From Phlegmacium glaucopus (taxonomy: Eukaryota; Basidiomycota; Agaricomycetes; Agaricales; Cortinariaceae), in assembly GCA_015039465.1 (NCBI GenBank), contig MU130698.1:309873-373872 (forward strand): a stretch of 64,000 bases of DNA, given 5' to 3'. The notes beneath the pieces are model-generated. The model was not told where the DNA came from. It did not search any database and was given only the letters and a program-made list of their open reading frames with translations. The translations under genes were made by a program, and so were the position numbers. This document shows, one piece after another, positions 22,731-33,265 of this stretch (the first letter of the stretch is position 1; each line of letters opens with the position of its first letter).

Positions 22731-23713
22731 TGTTGACTCAGGGCGGACATGCACCGATCACCTGCAATGCGAAGCTCCGACGAAGGATTGGCGAGCTCTC
22801 TAATGGCTTCAGTGGGAACATCAAGACAAGCTACAATTTGTGTCGTATACTGAATGCGCTGGGCTTCATCTTGCGGCGAAAAGAGCTGTTGGCGCCAGGG
22901 GGAGGATTGATAGTGGATCCCAGCGTTATTTCTAGCTTCGGGAAGTTGGGCGCCAATCGAGCAAGGTGAGCTTGGGCCCTGTTGAGGAGATCACGAATAA
23001 GAATACTGTCAACTATGCTTGTATCTCACTGAAGAAAAATTAGAGTGTAGATAGGATTGACGAACACTTCTGCGCACCGTTGTTACCCACTTTGGAGCAT
23101 TCAGAGCTATAACCGCGTATCCATCCACCTCTTCCTCAAGAGCTGAAATACGGGTCTTGAATTGACCGTTCTCTCCCTTGAGCTGATCATTCTCTCCTCC
23201 GAGCCAATCAATTCTTTCCTTGAGCTGATCATTCTCTTCCTCGAGCCGACCAGTTCTTTCCTCGAGCCGACCAATTCTTTCCTTGAGTTTGGCAACCTCT
23301 TTCTCAATTTTTCCAAAATTTTGCTTGGTAGCAGCGAGAAGCTCGGCAAATTGTTGCTTCAGCAGGGCCAAGTCGGAGTCAACGCCTGGTGAGAAGATTG
23401 TCTTAAGGTTATCTGGTTAAAAAGCAGCCAACAATAGAAAGTTAGCCACAAAGCCTGTCGCTTTGGGGAGAGCTGGTGCGATGACGGTATACCTCCCTGC
23501 GTCTTTTGGGAGCGGATCAGGCTTCAGAAGACCCTTATTTTCTGCGAGGGGTGAGATACTAAGTATAGGCAAATAAAATATGGATTCACCTGAGAATATA
23601 AGAACTGACTCCTTCGTCCCGATGATGCTGGCCTTATCACCAAGGTGGGGAATCAAGAACTCGACGACAGCTCCTTGCAGGTCAGCAGTGGTGCGAGTGT
23701 GTTTTGATGACAT
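22731..23713 (-). pseudogene. Coiled-coil protein gene with in-frame stop, inserted in gene 1
   Basis: ATG at 23713 opens a frame (MSSKHTRTTADLQGAVVEFL, GTKESVLIFSG) with a GTGAATCC donor at 23589 and CGCAG acceptor before 23541. The next exon encodes ENKGLLKPDPLPKDAGRYTV and is interrupted by TAA at 23417-23419. The same frame then continues as NLKTIFSPGVDSD and a long heptad-like coiled coil rich in EEN/LKE/RLEE repeats (about 23130-23360). The 3' part changes frame near 23060 relative to the second copy at 36440-36900, which reads VFVNPVYTL. I recall similar coiled-coil hypothetical proteins from mushrooms but cannot confirm the family. Confidence 0.5.
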
Positions 23714-23964
23714 GTAGCCTGGTGCAGAAGTAGTGGAATCGACTGCATGAACAGAAATGAGTGAATCTTGAGGCTTTGGAGGTGTTGAATAAATCTTGGC
23801 TGGCTGCCGTGACAGTCCACAGAGATAGTCACGTCACGAGTAACGGTTTCGTTCAGTCAAACATTATCATCCCAGTAGCTGTTCAATTTGAAATGACCAG
23901 AGAGATGGATACAAGAAGGACGCCTGTCAGGGAACCCATCGATGGTCAATTGCAACTATGAAGA

Positions 23965-24258
23965 TATTATTAACAGTCCAGAACTCTCAGTTGACACGTT
24001 CTGTGAATCAACTGTATTTGTACAATACCTATTAACAGTCCAGAACTCTGATAAGGTACATAAGTAAATAGGAATCGGTAATAAAGAAATATACACACCT
24101 CAGTTGACACGTTCTGTGAATCAACTGAGGGAAAGAAAGAATAACGGGAAAAATGAGAATATATACTCAGGCTGGGTATCCATTGGTATCAGCGGAAGTA
24201 GCACTCGACTCGCACGTGCTAACACCACATGACGAGCATATATCATTACAGATATAAT
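23965..24258. mobile_element. Relic of an LTR retroelement (LTR pieces and tRNA primer site)
   Basis: About 290 bp are absent from the equivalent site near 36985. The insertion is bounded by GATAT on both sides (5-bp duplication). Inside, a TATTAACAGTCCAGAACTCT block and a CAGTTGACACGTTCTGTGAA block each occur twice. TTGGTATCAGCGG at about 24189 resembles a primer-binding site for initiator methionine tRNA. No coding sequence remains. An LTR origin is an inference from the 5-bp duplication and this site. Confidence 0.45.
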
Positions 24259-24260
24259 CG

Positions 24261-25060
24261 TACGACGGGGATCGTTCGAGTCCCTCGCAGACCCAGGGGC
24301 GCACCGACAAGGTGGACCTTTCCCTTTCGGCGTATTACGGACTCGAAGGTATCTAGATTTCGCAATTTATCCTAGTGCCGGAGGCGCGACTAAATCTACG
24401 AGATGCTCCAACAGCCCTGCTGTATTTCAAGCGTTATCTCCATCGGCGCCGCAGCCATCAACACCTGCACGCCGACATCGACAGCGTGTCCGACGAGGAC
24501 ACAGAGACCCCTACAAACATAGATGTATAAGAAGGTACGTATCTTTCTTGATTTTTTGAAAAGCGTTGCTGATATACTTTTGAAGAGTCGCCCGAATACG
24601 ACGATTTTGATACGATCTCGTTAGGGTCGGATACCAATTACCTGGATTGAAGGAGCCTAAGAGATTCAATTTCTTCAAGCCAATCAGCGTACATGATTGG
24701 TATGTTGTTACCTTTTGGCTATGCTTTCCTTGATTTGTACGACGTTATATGCTAGAATGATACTATCCTGAATTCAAAAGGTCGTCGAATGAGATGGAAG
24801 TGTTGTCGATGGACCGAAAAACTTAAAAAGTCCAAAAATGGCAATAAGAACCAGTTTAGGTCCATGGTTCTGCAGGAACAGCGGTCTTATTGGTCTAATG
24901 TCTCACAAATTAATTTAATTGACTGCTTACACAGGGAACAAGGCGGACCTGTATTCCCTGATTCCTGAGTATTACCTCCTTTCACAATTTTTTTCATGAT
25001 GTCCATCTCGATAAAAAGTCTTTGATTCTAGAGAGTACAATGCGGAATCGTTACTTCCGT
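24261..25060 (+). pseudogene. Gene 1/gene 2 3' fragment (third subfamily)
   Basis: Contains the gene 1 middle (CGACGGGGATCGTTCGAGTC), an intron 2 equivalent (GTACGTATCTTTCTTG, ending TTTGAAG instead of TTGCAG), an exon 3-like piece and the start of gene 2. The splice acceptor and frame are degraded. It matches 36960-37596 closely and m5 (14500-13700) in inverted orientation. Confidence 0.55.
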
Positions 25061-25938
25061 ATTAAGTACCCACCTTCAGGTATCCAATTTCTTCGTATTT
25101 CCGTTTAATGAAAATAATACTCATGAATTACAGGCTTGTCCGCCGTCATGCGTCTTGCTAAAAAATACAAAGTAATCTCTGGGAACACTGATTTCCGGAA
25201 TGAAAGCACTTCTGAACTTATGCTAAATCCGTCATCGAACCCTGGCCTCTCGACCAAAAACAACCCTCATTCTAAGAAAAGGATAACACCAATTGTGTGT
25301 CAATAGGATGAGGCAGCCGGCCGTGGACGACGATGTTACTTTGATGTTATTCAGGAAGTAAAATATATGTGAGAAACATAGAAAACCTTCGCGAAAAATT
25401 ACATGGATGCCACTGCTGTTCACTGTGAGATAGATACAAAAAGTGTTTGAACATTAATGAGGCAGCAACGTGTGAAGTCAGTCGGGAACTGAACAAATGA
25501 GGGGAAACCTCGGGATATACTTACATGCAGGCCGGTAGCTATGAGCGGCTGAAGTGTCGAGACTAAAACATAAATATTAAAATATTTAACAAAGGGATAT
25601 ACGGAGATAACGCACAAAGGAGCTCCAGCCCTTTGTTCTGAAAGTACCCGGGCACTAGCGCCTAAGCCAACAGTGTTGAACAAAATATTTACATCTTGTG
25701 TATATTGAGTGGACGTAGCAGGTTTCGCATATTACAATAATGAAAGTAAAAGATGCGAACCAGTTTTCTTTGTTCTGGTGAACTATAACAGATCCGGAAA
25801 AACACTGATGTAACAAAGACCGTTCGGTGAAGTAGGTGACTACTAGTCTGTTGAGTTACCGACTATCTAAATGTACCAGTTAACAAATGGAGGTGCTTTG
25901 AGATGACTGAAGACAAAACATAGAAAGTCCAAAGGGGG
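25061..25938 (+). other. Upstream spacer of p3
   Basis: Conserved spacer sequence (GGCCGGTAGCTATGAGC, TACGGAGATAACGC landmarks). No gene is supported. Confidence 0.5.
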
Positions 25939-25958
25939 TTGCCTTAAGCCTAAGCCAA
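25939..25958 (+). promoter_or_regulatory. Conserved dyad upstream of p3 gene 1
   Basis: TTGCCTTA-AGCC-TAAGCCAA, one mismatch between arms; same relative position as in other units. A CATATATAAAAC box follows near 26066. Confidence 0.5.
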
Positions 25959-26129
25959 AGTAGTACACATCCATGAGACCTTGATGGGAACGAGTCACTG
26001 TCCTGAAAAAATATTCTGTGAGTAAAATTGTGTACGAAATAGACAAGCAAGGAACACAAGGACCACATATATAAAACTATAATCTCATGGCAGGGACGAC
26101 AGCACTTGCAATTCCTCCCCTCGGTTTTG

Positions 26130-27242
26130 ACACAACTCCCTACTACTACGTACATAGTCTCAACCGCCTCCGAATCAACAGCTGTTACCTCGTTCGTCCT
26201 TGGGCTTGTGGGCCAATATGCCCTGGGGTGCGCAATCCTTCTACGGCTTGCCGTTCTGGATTGGCCGTGCGTATCAGGGAACGGCTGAACAACATCAAAA
26301 TCGACCTCCAAGCTGGGGCCCAAGTCGCAATCAATGCAGAGGAGGGCGCCCCCGGACGGGAGCTCAAGACTAATACCGATAAACATGCCATGTTGAGAAC
26401 GATCGCAAGCGATCATTCCAATAGTATCCATGGCCGGCATGGATACTGGCAACAACGCAGGAACTGGTGAGTCATCGATACCCCCGTCAGGGAACCCATC
26501 AGTTGACTGCAACTGACCAACCCGAAGCAGAAAACGATACAAGAGGGATCCCTCGGATCCCTCCCCGACTCGGGTGCATACCGAGGACATCTCGGCGTAT
26601 CGAGCCCCTCTCGTGGATTTGGGAAGTACGTTGATTTTGCTATCCATCCTTTATTGACTTCTTGATTGACAGTGACATACCTTTCCAGGGCTGCGATTAC
26701 AGTATGCCATCGCGCCCCAATCTCATACGCACGTATCTCTTGATAATCATACCTGCCGAACGCTCTTCTAAAAAAAGATCCAGTTCTGTCTCGGTGCGAC
26801 CTTGTATTCTGATTGTTACTTGGATTGTGTTTCTTATTGTCATAATACAGAATAATGTTGAACCCTGCAATATCTGTGGCCAGGAAGTTAGCAGGACTTC
26901 AGATATCCATGCTGCAGCCACCAACGTACCCATCAACCTCGACCTTGACTGCAACTTATGGGGTGTCCGACGAGGCCAAGGAAATGATGACAGACAGAGA
27001 CGAACAAGAAAGTACGTATCTTTTTTGATGTTGAGGAGCGTTGCTAACATATTTTTGCAGGGTCGGTAGAAGACGACGATCATCATACGATCTCGTCTGG
27101 GTCGGATACCGAACAGAGACCCTCCTTTCCCTGGAGATCCAATTTCATCAATCCAAATTATCCAATCAGCATACATAATTATTTTGTCAATACCTTTTTT
27201 TCCTGGCCTTCCTCACTTTGTACAATGTTATACACTACATAG
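26130..27242 (+). pseudogene. Gene 1 of unit p3 (older subfamily), start lost
   Basis: The start region reads TACATAGTCTC where intact copies have TATGACGC, so the family ATG is gone, and GAC-TAA interrupts exon 1. Intron 1 begins GTACGTTGATTT. Exon 2 has gained about 200 bp compared with m2 (26700-26900), with no clear boundaries. Intron 2 ends TTTGCAG at 27060. Exon 3 is open through SDTEQRPSFPWRSNF and a hydrophobic tail to LCTMLYTT and TAG at 27240-27242, as in m2 and m4. Confidence 0.5.
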
Positions 27243-28305
27243 AACAATATTATCTTGAATTGAAAAGGTTGTTGAATGAGATAGAAGTGTTATCAATGGA
27301 TGTGAGTAAAACTTCACATTGTTGAGAACGTCACGGTGTCACTTGGAATGTGTCAGAAGCACACGTCTTGGTGGCCGATTGTCTATTCTTAATTTTCTGG
27401 GGCCTCTACATTTTCCCGTGGGCTTGCGTGTAATTCATGTTATAATACTTCTCCGTCAGGAAATACCACAGCAGATCAGTGGCAGTTCCTCAACACCGAG
27501 TAGGCTCTGGAAGACGTTGTACCTCTTTGCCAATCTATTCGCTCATACAGATTCGTCTCATCCATCTGTAACTACACCATCTGATCATCCGTTCGTCAGT
27601 TTTCCTGTTCAAACTTCATCCTAGCAAAACACTTGGATATTTCTGGGCGGTTCGTATCCTGCATTTAGAGCCTGAGCCGCGCTTCTGCGTATTCGAAATG
27701 CATCTATCATCTTTGCGTCTTGGGCCTTCTTCTGCAACTGTTCAAGCCCAAGTCGACGTGCCAAGCTATTACAAAGCAGCAGAACGTAGTCTGGCCAGAA
27801 ACTGCTCTGCCGATTGGATTCAAGTCGCTCGGTAAGGTTCTTTCGTGGGACTGGCTCATACCCGGATTGATGATATATATATATATTCGATCTGTAGATA
27901 TGTCGACAAGACATTGAACGGAACAACGAGACCCCATCCTTGAGATGAAATTTAACCTGCTAAAAAAAGACTGAGCGGACCTGAAGGAAATACCACTTGC
28001 GCGAATAACATGACTATGGCGGTTGCCAATCAAACGAACAATGTAGACGCTGCTGGATCTTCATGATCCTCTGGACTTTCACCAGGTAAATACCATTCTT
28101 TTTATTCTATCTCCTCGAGTGCTTATTTTTAACAAGATTTAGGCACTTCAATCAGGTTAACACGACTGCAGGGATCGCAACAGTGGATATTATGAGCTTG
28201 TGGGCAATCCTTTCGAGCTGGGAGGCAGTGAAGGAGGCGTTGGGTTTTGCGAAGGGATGTTCAGCGTCTTACAGCTTTCAGGCGCTTCTTTTATCGATCA
28301 GCATA
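27243..28305 (+). pseudogene. Gene 2 of unit p3, long form
   Basis: Unlike the young copies, one frame here joins the hydrophobic segment (LFFLAFLTLYNVIHYI, read one base off gene 1) to the helical YLELKRLLNEIEVLSMDVS without a stop. Later segments include IILLRQEIPQQISGSS, TLYLFANLFAHTDSSHPS, the SYYKAAERSLARN helix ending at GTAAGG, and the terminal WAILSSWEAVKEALG piece. Several of these need splicing or frame changes. It may be the copy closest to an ancestral membrane-plus-coiled-coil protein. Confidence 0.4.
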
Positions 28306-29594
28306 AATGGGGTGTTTGGTTCGTTTTTTCGGTCATGATATTTAAAACCCGTGATGATTTATAGGTTGTGGGCCGCTCGTCTGGCAGCACCCTTTTGGTG
28401 GTTGCAACTGGGAGCTTCGAGTTGATACTGCATTAGAGCATTGGTCCCACACTAGAGGGTGGTGTTGGCCTATGACCCAAGGAGCTACTACTGACCTTAT
28501 GAAGAGATCTGTAACCACGACAGAAGTTATTGGCCTGTCGAGGCGGCTGGCGTGCACAGAGCGATTCAGGCGAAGCAAACTTGTTGCTGTCGTCCCTTGC
28601 TGCATATTCTACCATTTATCAGAGTTAGCTTTCTTTGTACTCAGCGTTGAGCAACCGCATGAAGAAAACATTGGCCATGGTGTATTCGCAACATTCAACA
28701 AGTTGAAATCGTTATCAAGCCTGGATGTGCGTTTCATAAATACCCTCCAACCTACCCATGATTTCAACTGGGTGTAATGGCGGAATCGACCCCATCCTGG
28801 AATTTAAGTGATATATCAACCCGCTAGATTTGGATAAATATCTAGGATTGGCTTATGCCAAAATCTGTCGAACCCTATCCTCTCAACGAAAAACGGGCAT
28901 TGTTCTAAGAAAAGAATAATACCTTTAAATTGTGTGTTAATGGAACAAGCCGGCCGGTCGTGGATAACTTCGATGGTTATTCGGGAACTAAAACATGTGT
29001 GAGAAGGTTTAAAAACCTTGGCGAAATTTTACAAGGGTGCCAATGGCTGTTCAAGTATTTTACGGGGATAACGCACAAATGAGGGGAACTGAACACATAA
29101 GGGGAAATACGTGCGTGCAGGCCGGTCACCGGCTATGAGCGGCTGAAGCATTGAGACTAAAACATAAATATTGGAATTTTCAACAAAGGGATAACGCACA
29201 AATGAGCGTTTCGCAAGTACTAATAAGCCCATAGTAGTGTTGAACAAAAGACTGATATCTTGCGAATATTGAATGGACGTAGCACCGTAAGACTTTCGCA
29301 TATTACAATAATGAAAGTAAGATATGCAAACCAGATATTTTTGCTTCCGATCAACTATAACAGATTCGGAAAAAATTGATGTAACATATAATTATTATAA
29401 AGCCGTTGGGTATTAGTCACTCGTTCAATCTGTTGGGGTACCAACTGTCTAAATGGACGAGTCAACAAACGGAGGTGCTTTGGGATGGCCGTGAGGCATC
29501 TGCGGAGTGCAAGGCTTGATTCATGAATTACAAAATTTCCCTGCACTCAGAAACACATGTATTTTAGCGTCGTTATCCACGTCGAACATAGGGG
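28306..29594 (+). other. Inter-unit spacer between p3 and p4
   Basis: Conserved spacer without a supported gene. It contains the usual GGCCGGTCG, GAGCGGCTGAAG and CAAATGGACGAGTC landmarks in slightly diverged form. Confidence 0.5.
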
Positions 29595-29808
29595 TTGGCT
29601 TAAGCCTAAGCCAAAGTAGTACACATTCCTGAGATCTTGATGGGAACGAGTCACTGTCCTGAAAAATATTCTGTGAGCAAATTATGTACGAAATAGACAA
29701 ACAAGGAACACAAGCACCACATATATAAAGCTATAATCCGAAGACAGAGACAACAGCAATCCCTCCCCTCAACTTCAACACAAGCCACACAACCTCCTAC
29801 TATTAGGT
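29595..29808 (+). promoter_or_regulatory. Gene 1 promoter of unit p4: dyad and TATA
   Basis: A perfect dyad lies at 29595-29614, TATATAAA at 29722-29729, and the leader is identical to the other young units. Confidence 0.6.
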
Positions 29809-30041
29809 ATGACGCACAACAAATCCAACTCCAACTCTCCGCATTTGCCATCGTCCCAACCACCATCTATCGATCAACAGCCATCTCTGCCACCATCCAT
29901 CCCTACATTCCTCCTGGGATCGCATGTCATCAATATGCCCTTACATGGGCAGCCCTTCTACAGTTCCCCGGTCTGGAATGGCCCTGTACATCAGGGAACA
30001 GTTCAACAGCAACAAGATCGACCTCCAAGCTCGGGCCCAAG

Positions 30042-30254
30042 AGGACCCCGGATTATCCCTACCTAGGCTAGATCCCAAAAAGTCGAAATTTTGCGGTTTC
30101 TGTCCGGACAAAAAATAGGTTCCCACGCTAGCTGACCTCGGATTTGAACGTTTCGGAACGTCCTGCTTCAAAAAGGGTTTTTTTTTGACCCAAATTTTGT
30201 CCAATCTTGTCCGGATTGAGGGATCTAGCCTACTTAGGGATAATCCGGGGTCCT
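30042..30254. mobile_element. 213-bp MITE with 35-bp inverted repeats and 8-bp target duplication
   Basis: Ends begin AGGACCCCGGATTATCCCTA; the inverted repeats extend 35 bp with two mismatches. GGCCCAAG is duplicated at 30034-30041 and 30255-30262 and occurs once at the empty site in p1, p2 and p5. An 8-bp duplication is typical of the hAT superfamily, although the ends do not match the most common hAT end sequence. The interior is non-coding. Confidence 0.92.
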
Positions 30255-30702
30255 GGCCCAAGTCGCCATCAACGCGGCGGAGGGCGCCACAGGACGGGAG
30301 CGCAAGACCGAAACCAAATGAAACATGCATCAGCAGGAACGATCGCAAGAGATCGTTCCGATAGCAATAATGCAGGAACTGGCGGGGCATCGCGACCCCC
30401 GTCAAGGCACCCATCAACGGCCAGCTCGCCGTACGGCAGGCGTTCGGGTGCCTCCTGGACTCGGAGGCATACCGAGGACATCTCTGCACAGCAAGTCCCT
30501 AACATGGACTTGGGGAGTACGTTAATTTCACAATCCATCCTTGATCGATCCTTAATTGACATTAATATCCCTTTTCAGGAGGCGCAAGTACAGGAGGTTC
30601 GAACCCTCCTGTTATTCCATCATTATCTCCACCTGCGCCGCCACCATCAACGCCTGCATCAGCTGCGTCAACATCAACAGCCACTTCCAGTTATCCAAAG
30701 GG

Positions 30703-30832
30703 TTGTAAGGTAGGCCGCATGTGCCGCAACACGCCGTTACACCAAAAGGTCGAATATCTGAAAGATTACTCTTTCAGCTACCGGCACATATATATGGTGG
30801 TGTGTACAGCTGTATGGCAACCAGCCTTACAA
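30703..30832. mobile_element. 130-bp insertion with TTGTAAGG terminal inverted repeats
   Basis: The ends are TTGTAAGG and CCTTACAA (perfect 8-bp inverted repeat) flanked by GGG on both sides (3-bp duplication; single at the empty sites in p1 and p5). An internal CTGAAAG/CTTTCAG hairpin is present. The left end places a GTAAGG splice-donor-like sequence a few bases inside the insertion. Superfamily unknown. Confidence 0.75.
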
Positions 30833-31159
30833 GGGTACGTATCTTTTTTGATTTTGTGAAAAGTGTTACTAACATACCTTTGCAGGGTCGGTTGAAGACG
30901 AGGATACGGTCTCACTTGGGTCGGATACCGAATAGCGTTATTGAAGAAGCAATCTTTTCCGTGAGGTTCAGGTTCTTCAATCCAATCGACGGCCGTGATC
31001 TCTCGTCTGGGTCAGATACCGAATAGCGTTATTGAAGAAGCGATCTTTTCCCTAAGATTCAAGTTCTTCAAATCCAATCAGTGGACATGATCTTTTTGTT
31101 GGTACCTTTTTGCTATGCCTTTCTCGCTTGTATGATGTTATATGCTACATGAAATAATA

Positions 31160-31765
31160 TCATCTTCAATTGAAAAGGTCGTTGAATGAGGTAGAAGCGT
31201 TATCGATGGACGTGAGCGTTCAGAAGACCCTTGACGACGGCGGTCACGGTATGTGTCACTTCAATAACCAGTTTTAGGTCCAAAGTTCAATCTGGTTCTG
31301 CTCAAAATAACACAAGCACGACTCTTGGGAACAAGGTTCGTGAGTATTATCTTCTTTCACTATTTTTCTCATTGTTGCTGACTTGCACGAAAGCCTTTGA
31401 TTCCTTGTGTACCTGTACAAGCCCAAGTCGACCATGGCAATCTATTTAAAAGCAGCAGAGGATAGAACTGCCAGTGCTCAGCCGATTGGATTCACTCGGT
31501 AAGGTTCTTTCGTTGCGCTGTGGCTCTCATATTCGCATTGATTATATGCTTTTTTTTCATCTGTAGATATGTCGACGAGACATTGAACAGATGTCAGAAC
31601 GAGACCGCTATCGTTGAGATGAAAATCAACCTACTAAAAGCAAGACCGAGCAGACCTGAAGGAAATACCACTTGCGCGAATAACTTGACTACGACCGTTG
31701 CCAATCAAACGAACAATGTAGACACTGCTGGCATCTTCATAATTCTCTGGACTTTTACCGGGTAA
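31160..31765 (+). pseudogene. Gene 2 of unit p4, shortened
   Basis: Same layout as p1 gene 2. The exon after CTGTAG is open here because of a 4-nt addition (YVDETLNRCQNETAIVEM, then NLLKARPSRPEGNTTCANN, and VANQTNNVDTAG), ending at 31765. A branch-like TTGCTGAC is kept in the preceding intron and lost in p1. Coding status uncertain. Confidence 0.35.
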
Positions 31766-33051
31766 ATACCACTCTTTTGTTCCATCCCCCCGAGTGCTCA
31801 TTTTTAACAAGATTCGACACAGTATTACGGCTTCCAAGGATCCTGTAGAAGTGGGTGTTGTCACTGAATTTGGAATTGAAAGGAGATTCGAATGATCTCT
31901 TACAGTCATTAGTGAAGTTGATTACAATTTACAAATGATATACCTCGATTTGCGGATGATCCTGTTCATGATCGTTCATGGTTGTTGTAATACTGTTCAG
32001 AGCATACTGTGCTTCTTGAAGGAGCTCCTATTGACCTTATGATGAGATCTGTACCCGCAGCAGGAGCTATTGGCCGTGCTGAGGGAGGGAGGATTCAGGT
32101 GACATTTTGGAATCTTTATCAAGCCTGGATGCGTGTTGCATAAATACCCTCCACGATTTCAACTGGGTATAATGGGAATCGACCCCATCCCTGGAGTTTA
32201 AATGATACACCGGGATTTAGAAAAATATCCAGGATCGGCTTTTGAACCCTAGCGTCTCAACCCTTGTTCTAGAAAAAGAATAATACCTTGAAGTTGTGTG
32301 TCGATGGAACAAGGTGGCCGGCCGTGGATGACGATGATTACTCAGGAACTAGAACATGTGTGAGAAGGTGAAAATTTTTCACGAAAGATTACATGAACGC
32401 CAATTATGGTTGTTCACTTTGAGATGGATACAAAGTGTTTGAACATGAACGAGGCAGCAGTGTGTACAAGTCAGCCACGCTTGACGATATGAACATATGT
32501 GAGAGGGGGATATACGTACAGGCAGGCCGGTGGCTATAAGCTGCTGACATTTCGAGACAAAAACATAAATATTTAAGAACGTTTTTTACGGAGATAACGC
32601 ACAAATGAGGGGAACTGGACACATAAGGGGAAATACGTACATAGGCCGGTGGCTATGAGCGGCTGAAGTGTCGAGACTAAACATAAATGTTCAAGTATTT
32701 ATGTAACGGGGGGTATACGGAGATAACGCACGTATGAGTTTGGACGAGTCCTATGTTTCGCAAGTACTCAGTAGCACCTAAGCCAATAGTGTTTGAAAAT
32801 GACTTACATCTTGCGTATATTGGGTGGACGTAGCAGCGTAAGTTTTTCGCATTACAATAATGAAAGTAAGAGATGTGAACCAGGCATTTCTGCTTCCGAT
32901 GAACTATAACAGATTCGGAAAAAATTGATGTACATGTAAAAAAACCGTGAGGTGTCTGCGGAGTGCAAGGCTTGATTCATGAATTACAAAACGTGCCCTG
33001 CACTCAGAAACACATGTATTTTAGCGTCATTATCCACGTCGAACATAGGGG
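31766..33051 (+). other. Inter-unit spacer between p4 and p5
   Basis: Positions 31769-32410 match 18420-19060 without a difference that I could see. The rest is conserved spacer with small deletions. No gene is supported. Confidence 0.6.
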
Positions 33052-33265
33052 TTGGCTTAAGCCTAAGCCAAAGTAGTACACATTCCTGAGATCTTGATGG
33101 GAACGAGTCACTGTCCTGAAAAATATTCTGTGAGCAAATTATGTACGAAATAGACAAACAAGGAACACAAGCACCACATATATAAAGCTATAATCCGAAG
33201 ACAGAGACAACAGCAATCCCTCCCCTCAACTTCAACACAAGCCACACAACCTCCTACTATTAGGT
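33052..33265 (+). promoter_or_regulatory. Gene 1 promoter of unit p5: dyad and TATA
   Basis: A perfect dyad lies at 33052-33071, TATATAAA at 33179-33186, and the conserved leader leads to the ATG. Confidence 0.65.

Larger units (their letters stand above)
29809..30935 (+). pseudogene. Gene 1 of unit p4, disrupted by two insertions
   Basis: With the MITE and one target copy removed, exon 1 (29809-30516) would be 487 nt, equal to m1 and p1. The MITE at 30042 adds 221 bp and shifts the frame. Exon 2 (from 30579) is interrupted at 30703 by a 130-bp element directly before the intron 2 donor. Exon 3 (30886-30935) is 6 nt shorter than in other copies and ends at the same TAG. Promoter and splice sites are intact, so a transcript is possible but would not encode the family protein. 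Confidence 0.75.

Noticed and set aside
24262..24290. GTTCGAGTCC block resembling a tRNA T-arm
   Set aside because: It is part of the gene 1 repeat (also at 37000 and in m5). No acceptor stem or anticodon arm can be folded around it.
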